This document shows, piece after piece, positions 36,657 to 45,549 of a stretch of DNA of 64,000 bases (positions are counted from its first letter, which is position 1; every line of letters begins with the position of its first letter). A program made the translations under genes and the position numbers. The stretch comes from JALEFZ01 sp039820545 (GTDB lineage: Bacteria; Bacteroidota; Bacteroidia; J057). Below the pieces are notes generated by a model that was given only the letters and a program-made list of their open reading frames with translations, did no database searches and had not been told where the DNA came from. The stretch lies in assembly GCA_039820545.1 (NCBI GenBank), contig JBCBPW010000025.1, positions 1 to 64,000 of the forward strand, in the 5' to 3' direction.

Positions 36657-37313
36657 CTAATTCTTTCTCCGACGCTTACCGCCTCCACGATTATTTCCAC
36701 GTTTATTGTTGCGGCCTTTTCCATTGCTGCTGCTGTGGTGGTGGTTGCTATGATGGTGGTGGCTGCTCGCCTGACGCGTGATCGTCAACTCATTGGGATC
36801 GATGATCAAACGTCCTTTTGACATCTCCTTCATCTGGTCTGCAATGATCTCTTCAGGCGTACTCTCACGGTCTCCTGTACGGAGAAACTGGCGCATCGCA
36901 TTGGCGATCTGATTGAGGTAGGCTGTACGAGCAGGGCCTTCCTGCATGTCGATCGCTTTGTGAACCATCAACTGGACATTCCACCCATATTGACGGTAGC
37001 GTGGTCTGCCATCATAGTAAGGCATATGCTCTGTATCCTTGGGACGCTTCTCAGGAGGGAGGGGCATGTCAAAAGGTGCCTCTACATCAAAATCATAATC
37101 TGAGATCATGAAAATGGCATCCCACAGCTTTTGCTTGTAATCAGGGATGTCTTTGATAGAAGGCTTCAGGTTAGACATGATTCGGATGATTTCATTTGCC
37201 ACACGGGTGCGTGCCTCCTTATCCTCAATTGTCTTGGCATACTCTACCATGGCCTGTATGTTACGGCCAAACTCACGCAGCCTGAGCGGCGTCTCCGAAA
37301 TGTAATAATCCAT
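36657..37313 (-). CDS. DUF4290 protein with His-rich and Arg/Lys/Gly-rich tail
   Basis: 218 residues. Residues 1-170 are the Bacteroidota-specific DUF4290 domain: LREFGRNIQAMVEYAKTIED, LKPSIKDIPDYKQKLWDA, YGWNVQLMVHKAID. The tail from residue 181 is low-complexity: seven His in two runs, then a Ser/Asn/Gly/Arg/Lys stretch (GRNNKRGNNRGGGKRRRKN). Such tails can bind RNA or metal ions. The gene stands upstream of murA, an order I recall as common in the phylum, but its molecular role is unknown. Cytosolic. Confidence 0.9.
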   Translation of the reverse strand: MDYYISETPLRLREFGRNIQAMVEYAKTIEDKEARTRVANEIIRIMSNLKPSIKDIPDYKQKLWDAIFMISDYDFDVEAPFDMPLPPEKRPKDTEHMPYYDGRPRYRQYGWNVQLMVHKAIDMQEGPARTAYLNQIANAMRQFLRTGDRESTPEEIIADQMKEMSKGRLIIDPNELTITRQASSHHHHSNHHHSSSNGKGRNNKRGNNRGGGKRRRKN

Positions 37314-37696
37314 TATTTATTAGGTACTTAAAATGAAGTGAGCATCTTCGGATGATGGTTCTTCGCACATCTTGAAAAGGGGTAGAAAGGATCATTCCAA
37401 TGATATAATATGAAGCTTCGTGCTGCTTCACATATTGGATTCTTACCAATGCTCACAGTTTAAATTTCACAAAAGGCGCATGCTAAATCTAGGTAAGCAC
37501 ATGGCCTGTTTAAAGGGTATTTTAGATAAATAAATGTGTCTGAATATGAATCAGCTCGGGTGTGTATGCGTAGTATACGCGAATAGAGCCGTTAGCTCAT
37601 TTTCTTCTACAAAAGAGAACAAATTCCTGTTGTTTGTCAAATAAATCTTTGGGAGCCTACATACACGAGGAGAATGGAGGTTTCCCACCCTCATTT
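37314..37696. other. 383-base region between uvrD and DUF4290 gene
   Basis: Contains an inverted-repeat-framed block (37338-37456) described separately and small palindromes near 37568 (GCGTA/TACGC). No open reading frame or tRNA. It includes the 5' untranslated region of the DUF4290-murA unit. Confidence 0.55.
37338..37456 (-). promoter_or_regulatory. Structured 5' region of the DUF4290-murA unit
   Basis: GTGAGCAT (37338-37345) pairs with ATGCTCAC (37449-37456), enclosing a CATC-TTCG-GATG hairpin (37344-37355) and a stem AATATG..AAGC / GCTTCATATT (37407-37436). It ends 25 bases upstream of the DUF4290 ATG. Could be a leader RNA or a composite repeat. Confidence 0.4.
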
Positions 37697-39973
37697 TTAT
37701 TCGATAATCTGGAGCTTGGCGTACTTCAATAGCAATACACGTTTTCCTTTGCTGGCAAAATCAATCGTAGCTTTTTTGCCTCCTCCTGCCCCCTCTAATG
37801 CTAATACATGTCCTGTGCCAAACTTTTGATGCTTAACCTGCTGCCCCACCTGGATCTCATCAGGAGCTGCTGCCTTAAAATCAGACGCTTTTCCAGGTTC
37901 AACTGTTGCACGTGACATCGGTTTTAAGTTGCGACGCGTAGGAGACACAGCCGATCTGCGTCCTGTATCCCAGCCACCATTAGTCGTACTCCCCCTTCTT
38001 GCTGCTTGTTCAGGTCGTTTGAGGTATTGAAAGTCAATTTCATCTATAAATCGACTCGGCTCGTTGAACTGCATGTCACCAAAGCGATAGCGCGACCGAG
38101 CATAGGTCATGGTCAATTTCTTTTTGGCACGTGTCACAGCTACATAAAACAATCGCCGCTCCTCTTCTAAATCGGCTCGGGTTTCCATCGCCATAGAGCT
38201 GGGGAACAGACTTTCCTCCATTCCTACCAGAAAAACAGAATTGAACTCCAACCCCTTGGCAGAGTGTACCGTCATCAGCGTCACAAAATCGTTGTCATCT
38301 GGATCTTGATCCTGATCGGTAAACAGGGAAATATCTGCCAAAAATGCTTCTAAAGCAGGTGTCTCATTGTCAGGATCATCTATAAATGCTTGCGCAGAGT
38401 TTAAAAGTTCTTGCACGTTTTCCCATCGGGTCAAGCTATCTTCTTTGTGGTTCCCGTGCAGATCTTTGAGGATGCCTGACTGCTTCGCGATATAAGCAGC
38501 TGCGTGAAACGCATCGTTTCGTTCGGCCGCAACGCCGAAGTCCTTGATCATGGTGACGAAGTCCCGAATCTTGTTGTTGATGGCACCTTTGAGTCCTGCT
38601 TCGCCTAGATTGAGCAGGGCATCCCATAGGCCCAGCCCGCGCTCAGCAGCGAACACGTTGATCCGCTCCTGGCTCGTCTTCCCTATCCCTCGGGTGGGAT
38701 AATTGATGATGCGACGGATGGCTTCCTCATCTTTGGGATTGATCGCCAACTTGAGATAGGCAACTACATCCTTGATTTCTTTGCGCTGATAAAAAGAAAG
38801 CCCCCCAAATATCTTGTAAGGCAAACCCGCTCTCCTCAACTCATCTTCCAGCGCACGAGATTGGGCATTGGTACGGTAGAGAATCGCAAAATCATAGTGG
38901 AAGAAATTGTGTATTTGCTTTTGTTCGCGGATGAAGTTCGTCACGCGCTTGGCTTCATCCTGCTCGCTGATCGCCTCGACCAAAGCAATTTTTTCTCCTT
39001 CCTCATTCTCCGTAAAAACCTTCTTTTTGATTTGGTCTCGGTTATTCTTGATCACCGAGTTGGCGGCATCTACGATGACCTTGGTCGAGCGATAATTTTG
39101 CTCTAGTTTGACGGTCTTCAACTCAGGATAATCCTGCTTCAGATTGAGGATATTCTGAATATTCGCTCCACGGAAGGCATAGATCGACTGGGCATCATCT
39201 CCCACGACACAAATATTATGATGAGCAGCTGCCAGCATATTCGTCAGAGTATACTGCGCATGGTTAGTATCTTGATACTCATCGACCATGATATACCGAA
39301 AACGATGCTGATACTTATATAATAAGTCTGGATGTCCCTGAAATAGCAAAATCGGCTTGATGAGCAGATCGTCAAAGTCCATTGCGTTGGACTTGAAGAG
39401 TCTTTCTTCATACGCCTGATAGATCTGGGCTACCTTCAAATTAAAGTCATCCACAGCATTCTCTTGATACTCTTTGGGTGAGATCAAGCGGTTTTTGGCC
39501 ATGCTGATGGCATTGGACAGGACACGGGGCTTGTAGACCTTGTCGTCCATCTTCCGTTCTTTGAGGAGTGTCTTCAGCATCCGCTGCTGATCATCCGAAT
39601 CATAGATCGTGTAAGCACTCGTATAACCGATTCGGTCTGCCTCCACACGGAGGATACGCGAAAAGATCGAGTGAAAGGTTCCCATGACGATCGATTTGGC
39701 AGGTGCCCCGACGAGTTTGAAGATACGCTCCTTCATCTCTCGTGCGGCCTTGTTTGTAAACGTCAGTGCCAGCAATTCTTGAGGGTCTGCCAATCCCTGA
39801 TCGAGGATAAACGCCAGTCGATAGGTCAAGACACGCGTCTTCCCACTACCAGCCCCTGCAATGACCATTTGAGGGCCATCGACGTGGACTACAGCTTCGC
39901 GCTGTGATTCATTGAGATCTTTGAGAAAGTCCAATTTGAATAATCTTTTATTCACACCCGGATCAATCAGCAT
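37697..39973 (-). CDS. uvrD: UvrD/PcrA-type ATP-dependent DNA helicase
   Basis: 758 residues, typical length. Superfamily 1A helicase working 3' to 5' in excision repair and replication-fork clearance. Motifs: LNESQREAV (Q motif), GAGSGKTR (Walker A), TFTNKAAREMKER (Ia), VDEYQDTN (II), VGDDAQSIYAFRGA (III), LEQNYRSTK (IV), TVHSAKGLEF (V), VAVTRAKKKL (VI). The C-terminal 80 residues carry the PcrA-type RNA-polymerase-binding segment (VGQQVKHQKFGTGHVL). Single gene, no terminator recognised. Confidence 0.96.
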   Translation of the reverse strand: MLIDPGVNKRLFKLDFLKDLNESQREAVVHVDGPQMVIAGAGSGKTRVLTYRLAFILDQGLADPQELLALTFTNKAAREMKERIFKLVGAPAKSIVMGTFHSIFSRILRVEADRIGYTSAYTIYDSDDQQRMLKTLLKERKMDDKVYKPRVLSNAISMAKNRLISPKEYQENAVDDFNLKVAQIYQAYEERLFKSNAMDFDDLLIKPILLFQGHPDLLYKYQHRFRYIMVDEYQDTNHAQYTLTNMLAAAHHNICVVGDDAQSIYAFRGANIQNILNLKQDYPELKTVKLEQNYRSTKVIVDAANSVIKNNRDQIKKKVFTENEEGEKIALVEAISEQDEAKRVTNFIREQKQIHNFFHYDFAILYRTNAQSRALEDELRRAGLPYKIFGGLSFYQRKEIKDVVAYLKLAINPKDEEAIRRIINYPTRGIGKTSQERINVFAAERGLGLWDALLNLGEAGLKGAINNKIRDFVTMIKDFGVAAERNDAFHAAAYIAKQSGILKDLHGNHKEDSLTRWENVQELLNSAQAFIDDPDNETPALEAFLADISLFTDQDQDPDDNDFVTLMTVHSAKGLEFNSVFLVGMEESLFPSSMAMETRADLEEERRLFYVAVTRAKKKLTMTYARSRYRFGDMQFNEPSRFIDEIDFQYLKRPEQAARRGSTTNGGWDTGRRSAVSPTRRNLKPMSRATVEPGKASDFKAAAPDEIQVGQQVKHQKFGTGHVLALEGAGGGKKATIDFASKGKRVLLLKYAKLQIIE

Positions 39974-40229
39974 TCACTCCTTGGCTTATGTAGGAAAATA
40001 TCTGGTTGATCTTGTCATTATTTAACATACACAACTCCCCTGCCTTTGGGAAGGTTCAAAGGTAGTTCAAGGTCGCAACGTTTAGGCTCCAGTTTTGATT
40101 CCCTCAGCAGAACAAGATCACCTGGGTAGATACAGAGAAGAATTTAGGATCACTCCTGTATGGTTCTACTTGTAGGGTTCCATTTATCTGTCTTCAAAGA
40201 TAGGTATTTTTTAGGGGAAAATAGGGAAA

Positions 40230-40263
40230 AGAAAAATGGGCCCGAGTGTTTCTGGGGCCCATT
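40230..40263 (-). terminator. Minus-strand terminator without an annotated gene upstream
   Basis: AATGGGCCC/GGGCCCATT 9-bp stem (40235-40243, 40255-40263), followed on the minus strand by TTTTCTTTTCCC. It lies 260 bases upstream of uvrD in the same direction. Confidence 0.7.
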
Positions 40264-40380
40264 GAGGTAAGGAGGCTGAATGTATTCTTATGAGTCAGGC
40301 GGGTGTTTGTGTTGAGGTTTGGGCAATCTGCCTAGTACCCGCTTCCCGAATACGTAACTCCAAACGGAATCAAACGTCTA
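40235..40380 (-). ncRNA. Candidate structured small RNA upstream of uvrD
   Basis: Minus-strand nested pairs: GGAG (40358-40361)/CTCC (40271-40274), GTATTC (40348-40353)/GAATAC (40282-40287), GCGGGT (40337-40342)/ACCCGC (40299-40304), and terminal hairpin GGCA-GAT-TGCC (40322-40332). A GC-rich terminator follows at 40235-40263. No open reading frame of more than a few codons is present. The rod with a large internal bulge recalls 6S RNA in outline, but no diagnostic sequence was recognised. The 5' end is uncertain. Confidence 0.35.
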
Positions 40381-40520
40381 ATCGCTGCATGAATTCTGAT
40401 TTTTCTTTGGATAAAATCACAAACCACTCATTAACAATGATTTAAATTCAATTTTTTTTACCTTTTATTTATTTCCCTTTCTATCTTTCCCTCTTGTACT
40501 GAATAACTATATCTTCTATT

Positions 40521-40528
40521 TACCTTTG
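40521..40528 (+). promoter_or_regulatory. Candidate -7 box of the MORN-type gene
   Basis: TACCTTTG (followed by C) is an exact TAnnTTTGC match, giving a leader of about 80 bases to the ATG at 40614. Confidence 0.45.
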
Positions 40529-40613
40529 CCCTTACATAAGATTTCCGCTCAAATCTCTATGTTTTATCTCTCCCCCACATGTAAATTTCTTCCATCAATC
40601 ACACCCAGGATCT

Positions 40614-41390
40614 ATGAGGTCACATATTATCTTTTTTATCTTATTGATTCCCCTTGCTAGTCTGTCACAGGCTGAGAAGATCTATGATAAGAATGGACAA
40701 ATCCAGGCTATTAATCCCATCAACGAGGAAGGCGTTTTTGACGGATTGGGATATACTTTCTATCCATCTGGTGCCGTAGAAAAAGAAATTCCGTACATCG
40801 AAGGTATCATCCAAGGGAAAGAGAAAACTTTTTATGAAAGCGGTAAACTCAAGGGAACACTGGACTATAAGCAAGGAAAAAAGGAAGGAGTCGAGCAAGT
40901 ATTTTTCGAGGATGGGTCCATAAAAATGAAGCAGCAGTGGGAAAAAAATCTACGAGAAGGCAGCATGGAGGTGTTTTATCCAATGGGAGATATCCGAATC
41001 TATGCCTTGATGCAACATGATTCTATCCTTTTTGCCCAATACTTTGATACGACAGGTAAGATCACATCAGAACGCGTCGGTTTCATCTCATCTGCTATTG
41101 ACACCTTCGATCTACCTCCTGTCAAAACCTATTTCAAGGAAGGTGAATCCCTACAAAGCGGGCAAGCCAACCTTGTCAATATCGTTCAGCAGCGTATTCC
41201 ACGTGACTTTGTTGCCTATTCAAGTAGAGACGGCCTCATCACCCTATCAAGTGATCCTCTCTATCCCTTGGCCATCACCCCCGATGAAGGAGTGGAAGCT
41301 TTCACAATATATATGCGTATTCAGGTGCATAGCATGGCGGAGCATATTCTGGTCAGGAAAGCCATCTTACCTGTAGCTCCTGCAAAATGA
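40614..41390 (+). CDS. Secreted MORN/YwqK-type repeat protein
   Basis: 258 residues. Signal peptide (MRSHIIFFILLIPLASLSQA). Residues 40-130 contain four to five MORN_2-like repeats of the form FYPSGAVEKEIPY-GIIQGKEKTFYESGKLKG, EGVEQVFFEDGSIKMK, REGSMEVFYPMGDIR. Databases often name such proteins YwqK-family antitoxin, but no toxin gene is here. The C-terminal 110 residues match nothing I know. Probably a periplasmic or surface structural protein. Confidence 0.78.
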   Translation: MRSHIIFFILLIPLASLSQAEKIYDKNGQIQAINPINEEGVFDGLGYTFYPSGAVEKEIPYIEGIIQGKEKTFYESGKLKGTLDYKQGKKEGVEQVFFEDGSIKMKQQWEKNLREGSMEVFYPMGDIRIYALMQHDSILFAQYFDTTGKITSERVGFISSAIDTFDLPPVKTYFKEGESLQSGQANLVNIVQQRIPRDFVAYSSRDGLITLSSDPLYPLAITPDEGVEAFTIYMRIQVHSMAEHILVRKAILPVAPAK

Positions 41391-41424
41391 CCTACTTCCT
41401 CTTTCATTTCCTCTATGTAAACTT

Positions 41425-41432
41425 TACTTTTG
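41425..41432 (+). promoter_or_regulatory. Candidate -7 box of dsbD
   Basis: TACTTTTG fits TAnnTTTG, about 110 bases before the ATG at 41543. A UUCG-capped hairpin ACTACA/TGTAGT lies in the leader at 41494-41509. Confidence 0.4.
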
Positions 41433-41542
41433 AAAGGATATAAAGGATTCTTTTAAAGTGTCCTCTACGTTTCAAACATCACGTTGGTCACTCACTACAT
41501 TCGTGTAGTAAAACAGTGGAGATCAAAACGCGTTGAAATATC

Positions 41543-44161
41543 ATGAAACAACCTCAATCCATGATTGAGGTAAAACAGGTGATGCACATGCAGGATAGAA
41601 TGATTTGGTTGATAGGGTTGATGCTGGGGTTGATTTTGCCCTTGAATGCCCAGATTGAGGACCCCGTAAGTTGGAGTTTCAAGACAAAGCAGCTCAACGA
41701 TCAGGAGTTTGAGCTGATATGGGAGATGAGCGTGGAGCCAGGATGGCATGTGTATTCTCAATTTACAGGGGCAGGAGGACCCGTTCCAACTTCCTTTACT
41801 TTTGAAGAAACCCTAGGAGCCACGCTAGAAGGTGCAGTAAAAGAAGAGGGGAAAATCCACAAGGGCTTCGATGAGCTCTTCCAGACGGATGTCGCCTACT
41901 TCGAAGGAGATGCCACCTTCCGACAAAAGGTCAAATTGACTGCTGATAAAGCTACTTTTGCAGGATACCTTACCTTCATGGTCTGCGATGATGAAAAATG
42001 CCTCCCTCCCAAGGATATAGATTTTACGTTCTCGCTTGAGAAACCAGCGACCGATAAAGGGAAGATGGATAAAGTAGATCTCCCCAAAGAAAGTCCAAAA
42101 GTACCTCAGCAAAAAGTACCAAAGGAGGTAAAAAAGGACGATGTAAAAGCAGAACCTGAGAAAAAAGACATAGAAACACCTGCCTTCCCTAGTATCTCGA
42201 CAAACCCTCTTGCACAGACAGAAAGCTCGCTAGACATTCCCGCTAACCCAGAAGAGGGTCATGTAAGATGGACACCTGGATTCGTCAAACTGGAAAATGG
42301 CCACTATCAAGTAATTTTTGATGCGGAGATTGAGGAAGGTTGGAAAATCTATGCACCAGATATGGAAGAGGGGGGGCCGATTCCCACGGATTTTGTCTAC
42401 GAAGCCAAAGGGCTGGAAATCCTTTCACCTGTCCAGGCAGATCGTTCTCCCAAGGTGATGCAAGACGATGAAATCTTCCAGATGGAGGTGCGGACATACG
42501 AGGGAAACGTGAAATTCTTCCAAGAGATCAAGGTAGAGGGGACACCTGTCCTAGATTTGTATATCGACTACATGGCGTGTAGCAAGGAGGTTTGCATTCC
42601 TTACAACTCCAATTTCAACATCGACCTGAGTGGCCAGGGAAGAAAGATTGCCCCTCTTACGCCTACAGATCAAGAATTGAAAGAAGCAGCTTCCATAACG
42701 GAAGTCTTCGAGCAGATCCAAGCAGATCCTATTTCGGATTGTACCACAACGGCTGACAATACCGAAGACCTGTGGGGTGTCTTTCTACGTGGGATCATCT
42801 TTGGATTATTTGCGATTCTGACACCTTGTGTATTCCCGATGATTCCCCTGACGGTCAGCTTCTTCACTAAGCGCAGTACCAATCGTCGCCTTGGACAGAT
42901 CAATGGAATGATCTATGGATTATCTATCCTCGGCATCTACCTTTCGCTGAGCTTGCCCTTCCACTTGTTGGATGGGCTTTCTGGTAGCATTTACAATGAG
43001 CTATCGACCAATCCAATCTTAAATTCCTTTTTCTTTGCGGTCTTCATCGTATTTGCCTTCTCCTTCTTTGGCTTCTACGAGATTACACTTCCCAGTCGAT
43101 TCACCAACTCTATGAATCAAAAAAGCTCAGTAGGTGGATTCATAGGTATATTTTTCATGGCCTTCACCTTGGTCATTGTTTCATTCTCTTGTACAGGCCC
43201 CCTTTTAGGAAATGTCATTGCACTTTCTTCTACTGGGATGACGAGCGCATGGGGATTGACAGCGGCTTTGGCGGGCTTTGGTGTCGCATTCGGTTTACCT
43301 TTCGCTTTATTTGCGGCTTTCCCTGCCCTGCTCAGTTCCTTACCCAAGAGCGGTGGATGGCTAGGTGTATTCAAAGTTGTACTTGGTTTTATCGAGATCG
43401 CACTCTCCATCAAGTTCCTCTCCAAAGCAGATCTCATCTCCGAATGGGGTATCATACCACGTGAAGTGTTCTTTGGAATCTGGGTGATTGTCGGAATCCT
43501 CACAATTATTTATTTCTTGGGAGGGCTGAAGTTCCCAGCGGATCCAAATCCCTTCCCTTTGGCGCGCTGGCGCTATGGAGCAGCAGCCGTCACGCTGGGA
43601 CTGGTAGTACTGATTCTTCCTGGATTTGTGCGAACGATTCCCTTCTTAGCAGGCTTCCCACCCCCACTACACTACAGCATTTTTGAGAAAGAATCCGAGT
43701 GTCCACTAGAACTCGAGTGTCATAAGAATGACTACGAGAGTGCGCTTGCCTACGCAAAAGAAGTAAATAAGCCCATCATGATTGACTTCACAGGACATGG
43801 CTGTGAAAACTGTCGTAAGATGGAGGCCAATGTTTGGACAGATTCAGAGATCTTTCAGATGATCAGCGAAGAGTATGTCTTGGTTTCTCTGTATGCAGAC
43901 GATCGTACTAAGCTTCCAGAGACATTGACTGTTCCTACTGCGGATGGCGTCGGTACGCGGAAACTCCGTACGGAGGGAAGTAAATGGGCTTATCTGGAAG
44001 AAACTGTTTTCAACTACAATGCTCAGCCCCTTTACGTATTGTTATCTCCTGATCAGCAGGTATTAAATGCACCGATAGGAGGGATTTCTAGCAAAGAGGA
44101 ATACAAGGCATTTCTGGAATGTGGACTGAATACATTCCAGAAGCTTCAAGAGGAGAAATAG
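41543..44161 (+). CDS. dsbD: Thiol:disulfide interchange protein DsbD with duplicated N-terminal domain
   Basis: 872 residues, well above the roughly 560-700 usual for DsbD. Signal/anchor at residues 16-36 (internal ATGs at 41588 or 41600 give a better signal peptide). Two DsbD-alpha-like domains follow: 38-165 with Cys148 and Cys153, and 240-362 with Cys346 and Cys351, joined by a Lys/Pro-rich linker (170-230). Next come eight membrane segments with Cys429 (LTPCVFPMIP) and Cys550 (SFSCTGPLLG), then a C-terminal thioredoxin domain with CENC (754-757). It carries electrons from cytosolic thioredoxin to periplasmic partners; two terminal acceptor domains suggest two client sets. Confidence 0.92.
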   Translation: MKQPQSMIEVKQVMHMQDRMIWLIGLMLGLILPLNAQIEDPVSWSFKTKQLNDQEFELIWEMSVEPGWHVYSQFTGAGGPVPTSFTFEETLGATLEGAVKEEGKIHKGFDELFQTDVAYFEGDATFRQKVKLTADKATFAGYLTFMVCDDEKCLPPKDIDFTFSLEKPATDKGKMDKVDLPKESPKVPQQKVPKEVKKDDVKAEPEKKDIETPAFPSISTNPLAQTESSLDIPANPEEGHVRWTPGFVKLENGHYQVIFDAEIEEGWKIYAPDMEEGGPIPTDFVYEAKGLEILSPVQADRSPKVMQDDEIFQMEVRTYEGNVKFFQEIKVEGTPVLDLYIDYMACSKEVCIPYNSNFNIDLSGQGRKIAPLTPTDQELKEAASITEVFEQIQADPISDCTTTADNTEDLWGVFLRGIIFGLFAILTPCVFPMIPLTVSFFTKRSTNRRLGQINGMIYGLSILGIYLSLSLPFHLLDGLSGSIYNELSTNPILNSFFFAVFIVFAFSFFGFYEITLPSRFTNSMNQKSSVGGFIGIFFMAFTLVIVSFSCTGPLLGNVIALSSTGMTSAWGLTAALAGFGVAFGLPFALFAAFPALLSSLPKSGGWLGVFKVVLGFIEIALSIKFLSKADLISEWGIIPREVFFGIWVIVGILTIIYFLGGLKFPADPNPFPLARWRYGAAAVTLGLVVLILPGFVRTIPFLAGFPPPLHYSIFEKESECPLELECHKNDYESALAYAKEVNKPIMIDFTGHGCENCRKMEANVWTDSEIFQMISEEYVLVSLYADDRTKLPETLTVPTADGVGTRKLRTEGSKWAYLEETVFNYNAQPLYVLLSPDQQVLNAPIGGISSKEEYKAFLECGLNTFQKLQEEK

Positions 44162-44194
44162 TACATAGTACTTAGGGCAAATTGTATAAGTAAG

Positions 44195-44241
44195 GAGTCA
44201 TCCCTATCTCACAAGATACACAAGTGATAGAGGGATGACTC
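44195..44241 (+). terminator. Probable terminator of dsbD
   Basis: GAGTCATCCCT (44195-44205) pairs with AGGGATGACTC (44231-44241); only a weak T-rich tail (TATTACTTTAT) follows. Confidence 0.5.
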
Positions 44242-44337
44242 TATTACTTTATGCATGTATTGTAGGAAATCGTAAATCCCCACATCCACCATTATATCCT
44301 CCTTTTTTCTTCCCTGATCATTTGCGATATTCGACCT

Positions 44338-44925
44338 ATGCCTTCCTTCTGGTTGTTACTTGCCTTACTCTGGATGATTTATTTGATCCTGCATAGCATC
44401 TTGGCTAGCAGTCAGGTAAAGGAATGGTTTGCCTATCACCTTCCTCAAGTCAAGCCCTTCTACCGACTCTTATACAACTTCATTGCCTTTATAGGCTTGC
44501 TAGGCCTTATCTATTGTTACTCGACATGGCCATCAAATGCTGTCATCATGGCGCGCCCATTCCTGGGATGGGGATTCATGGGGCTTGCAGTCGTCATAGG
44601 GATTATGGCCTTACAACAGTATGATCTAGGAGAGTTTACAGGAACGCGACAAGTACGAGAGGCACAACAGGAGAGTCAGACCGCGCTCCATACGGTCGGG
44701 CTCAACAAAGTAGTGCGACACCCGCTGTATTTTGCCATTTTGATTGGGATATGGGGAAATTTTCTGAGAGAGGGAGATGACCTTAGTCTGGCTACTGCGA
44801 TTGTGATGAGTCTCTATGTATATGTGGGAGCCAAATGGGAGGAGAAAAAGCTAAAAATGGCATTTGGTGAGGCATATGTCCAGTATCAAAAACAGACCTC
44901 TATGCTCATTCCTTGGATATTTTGA
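44338..44925 (+). CDS. ICMT/PEMT-like membrane methyltransferase
   Basis: 195 residues with about five membrane segments. The C-terminal half has the signature of isoprenylcysteine carboxyl-methyltransferase-like and phospholipid methyltransferase families: VVRHPLYFAILIGIWG and a Glu-rich turn KWEEKKLKMAFGEAYVQYQ, which form the S-adenosylmethionine pocket. The N-terminal half resembles NnrU-type proteins (LHSILASSQVKEW). Substrate unknown; perhaps a lipid or quinone. Transcribed alone, converging on the DUF2064 gene. Confidence 0.78.
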   Translation: MPSFWLLLALLWMIYLILHSILASSQVKEWFAYHLPQVKPFYRLLYNFIAFIGLLGLIYCYSTWPSNAVIMARPFLGWGFMGLAVVIGIMALQQYDLGEFTGTRQVREAQQESQTALHTVGLNKVVRHPLYFAILIGIWGNFLREGDDLSLATAIVMSLYVYVGAKWEEKKLKMAFGEAYVQYQKQTSMLIPWIF

Positions 44926-44940
44926 GTATGACAGGTCCAA

Positions 44941-45549
44941 CTAGTCCTTATTTGCATAATGCGCCAAAAACGTCCCTTCCAAATCCTCTACGAAATCAAT
45001 ATCTGAAAGCGTCGGCAATAGTGTGACATTTTTACCCAAAGTAGCTAAATCTGCCAAGGTATCTTTTAGCACAGTATCTGTACTCCACGCTTTGTGCTGA
45101 AATATCGTAGGAAGCCACTCTTTTTGGGCCAAAAAATAGTATCCTCCGTCAGTTGCAGGGCCAATGACCGCATCATGACTTGCTAGCTCTACAAACCCCT
45201 TCTTTAGGATATCCGATGTCAAACGTGCATTGTCACTACCGATAATTCCCACACGCTGATACCCCTGATCGAATCCCCACTGAAAGGCGTGTGTCATCCG
45301 ATCGCCTAGCGTCTCACCCACTTGTGCATATCTAGGGAAGCCCGCCTCTGACCATAGATCCTGTGCTGGCATCTCATTTCCAAAAAAAACTGCCTTATCC
45401 AACGTGAGTTCCTGTGTGATCTGTAAGGTATAGGCGAGCAATTCACGATAGACGGCCAGCGCTTTCTCATGCCCGATACCTGCAGCTAGACGGGTTTTGG
45501 ACTGACCCGCGATGGGATGCTTGACAAAAATGATCAATAATTCACGCAT
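44941..45549 (-). CDS. DUF2064 / TIGR04282-type glycosyltransferase
   Basis: 202 residues from the ATG at 45549 (MRELLIIFVKHPIAGQSKTRLA). GT-A/nucleotidyltransferase-like fold: KHP..GQSKTRLA nucleotide-binding loop, GDRMTHAF, VGIIGSDNARLT (DxD-like), GPATDGGYYFLA, TDTVLKD, DIDFVEDL. The family was named from an arsenosugar cluster, but is widespread in clusters without arsenic genes; none is near here. The ATG overlaps the end of the preceding PEP-synthase-like gene by eight bases, so it is translationally coupled. Confidence 0.88.
   Translation of the reverse strand: MRELLIIFVKHPIAGQSKTRLAAGIGHEKALAVYRELLAYTLQITQELTLDKAVFFGNEMPAQDLWSEAGFPRYAQVGETLGDRMTHAFQWGFDQGYQRVGIIGSDNARLTSDILKKGFVELASHDAVIGPATDGGYYFLAQKEWLPTIFQHKAWSTDTVLKDTLADLATLGKNVTLLPTLSDIDFVEDLEGTFLAHYANKD

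Larger units (their letters stand above)
39974..40613. other. 640-base divergent intergenic region upstream of uvrD
   Basis: The longest gene-free stretch. It holds a minus-strand terminator (40235-40263), a block of nested stems (40271-40361) that may be a small RNA, and a plus-strand promoter box (40521). 39974-40230 shows nothing I can name beyond AT-rich sequence. Confidence 0.6.

Noticed and set aside
37585..37605. tRNA-like string GCCGTTAGCTCA
   Set aside because: Resembles a tRNA D-arm start, but no anticodon arm, T-loop or acceptor pairing follows.
40614..41390. YwqK-type protein as part of a toxin-antitoxin system
   Set aside because: The antitoxin label comes from database naming of MORN-like repeats; there is no toxin-like gene next to it and the protein carries a signal peptide.
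44941..45549. Arsenosugar biosynthesis
   Set aside because: The DUF2064 gene belongs to a family named after such clusters, but no ArsM, radical SAM or other arsenic gene is nearby.
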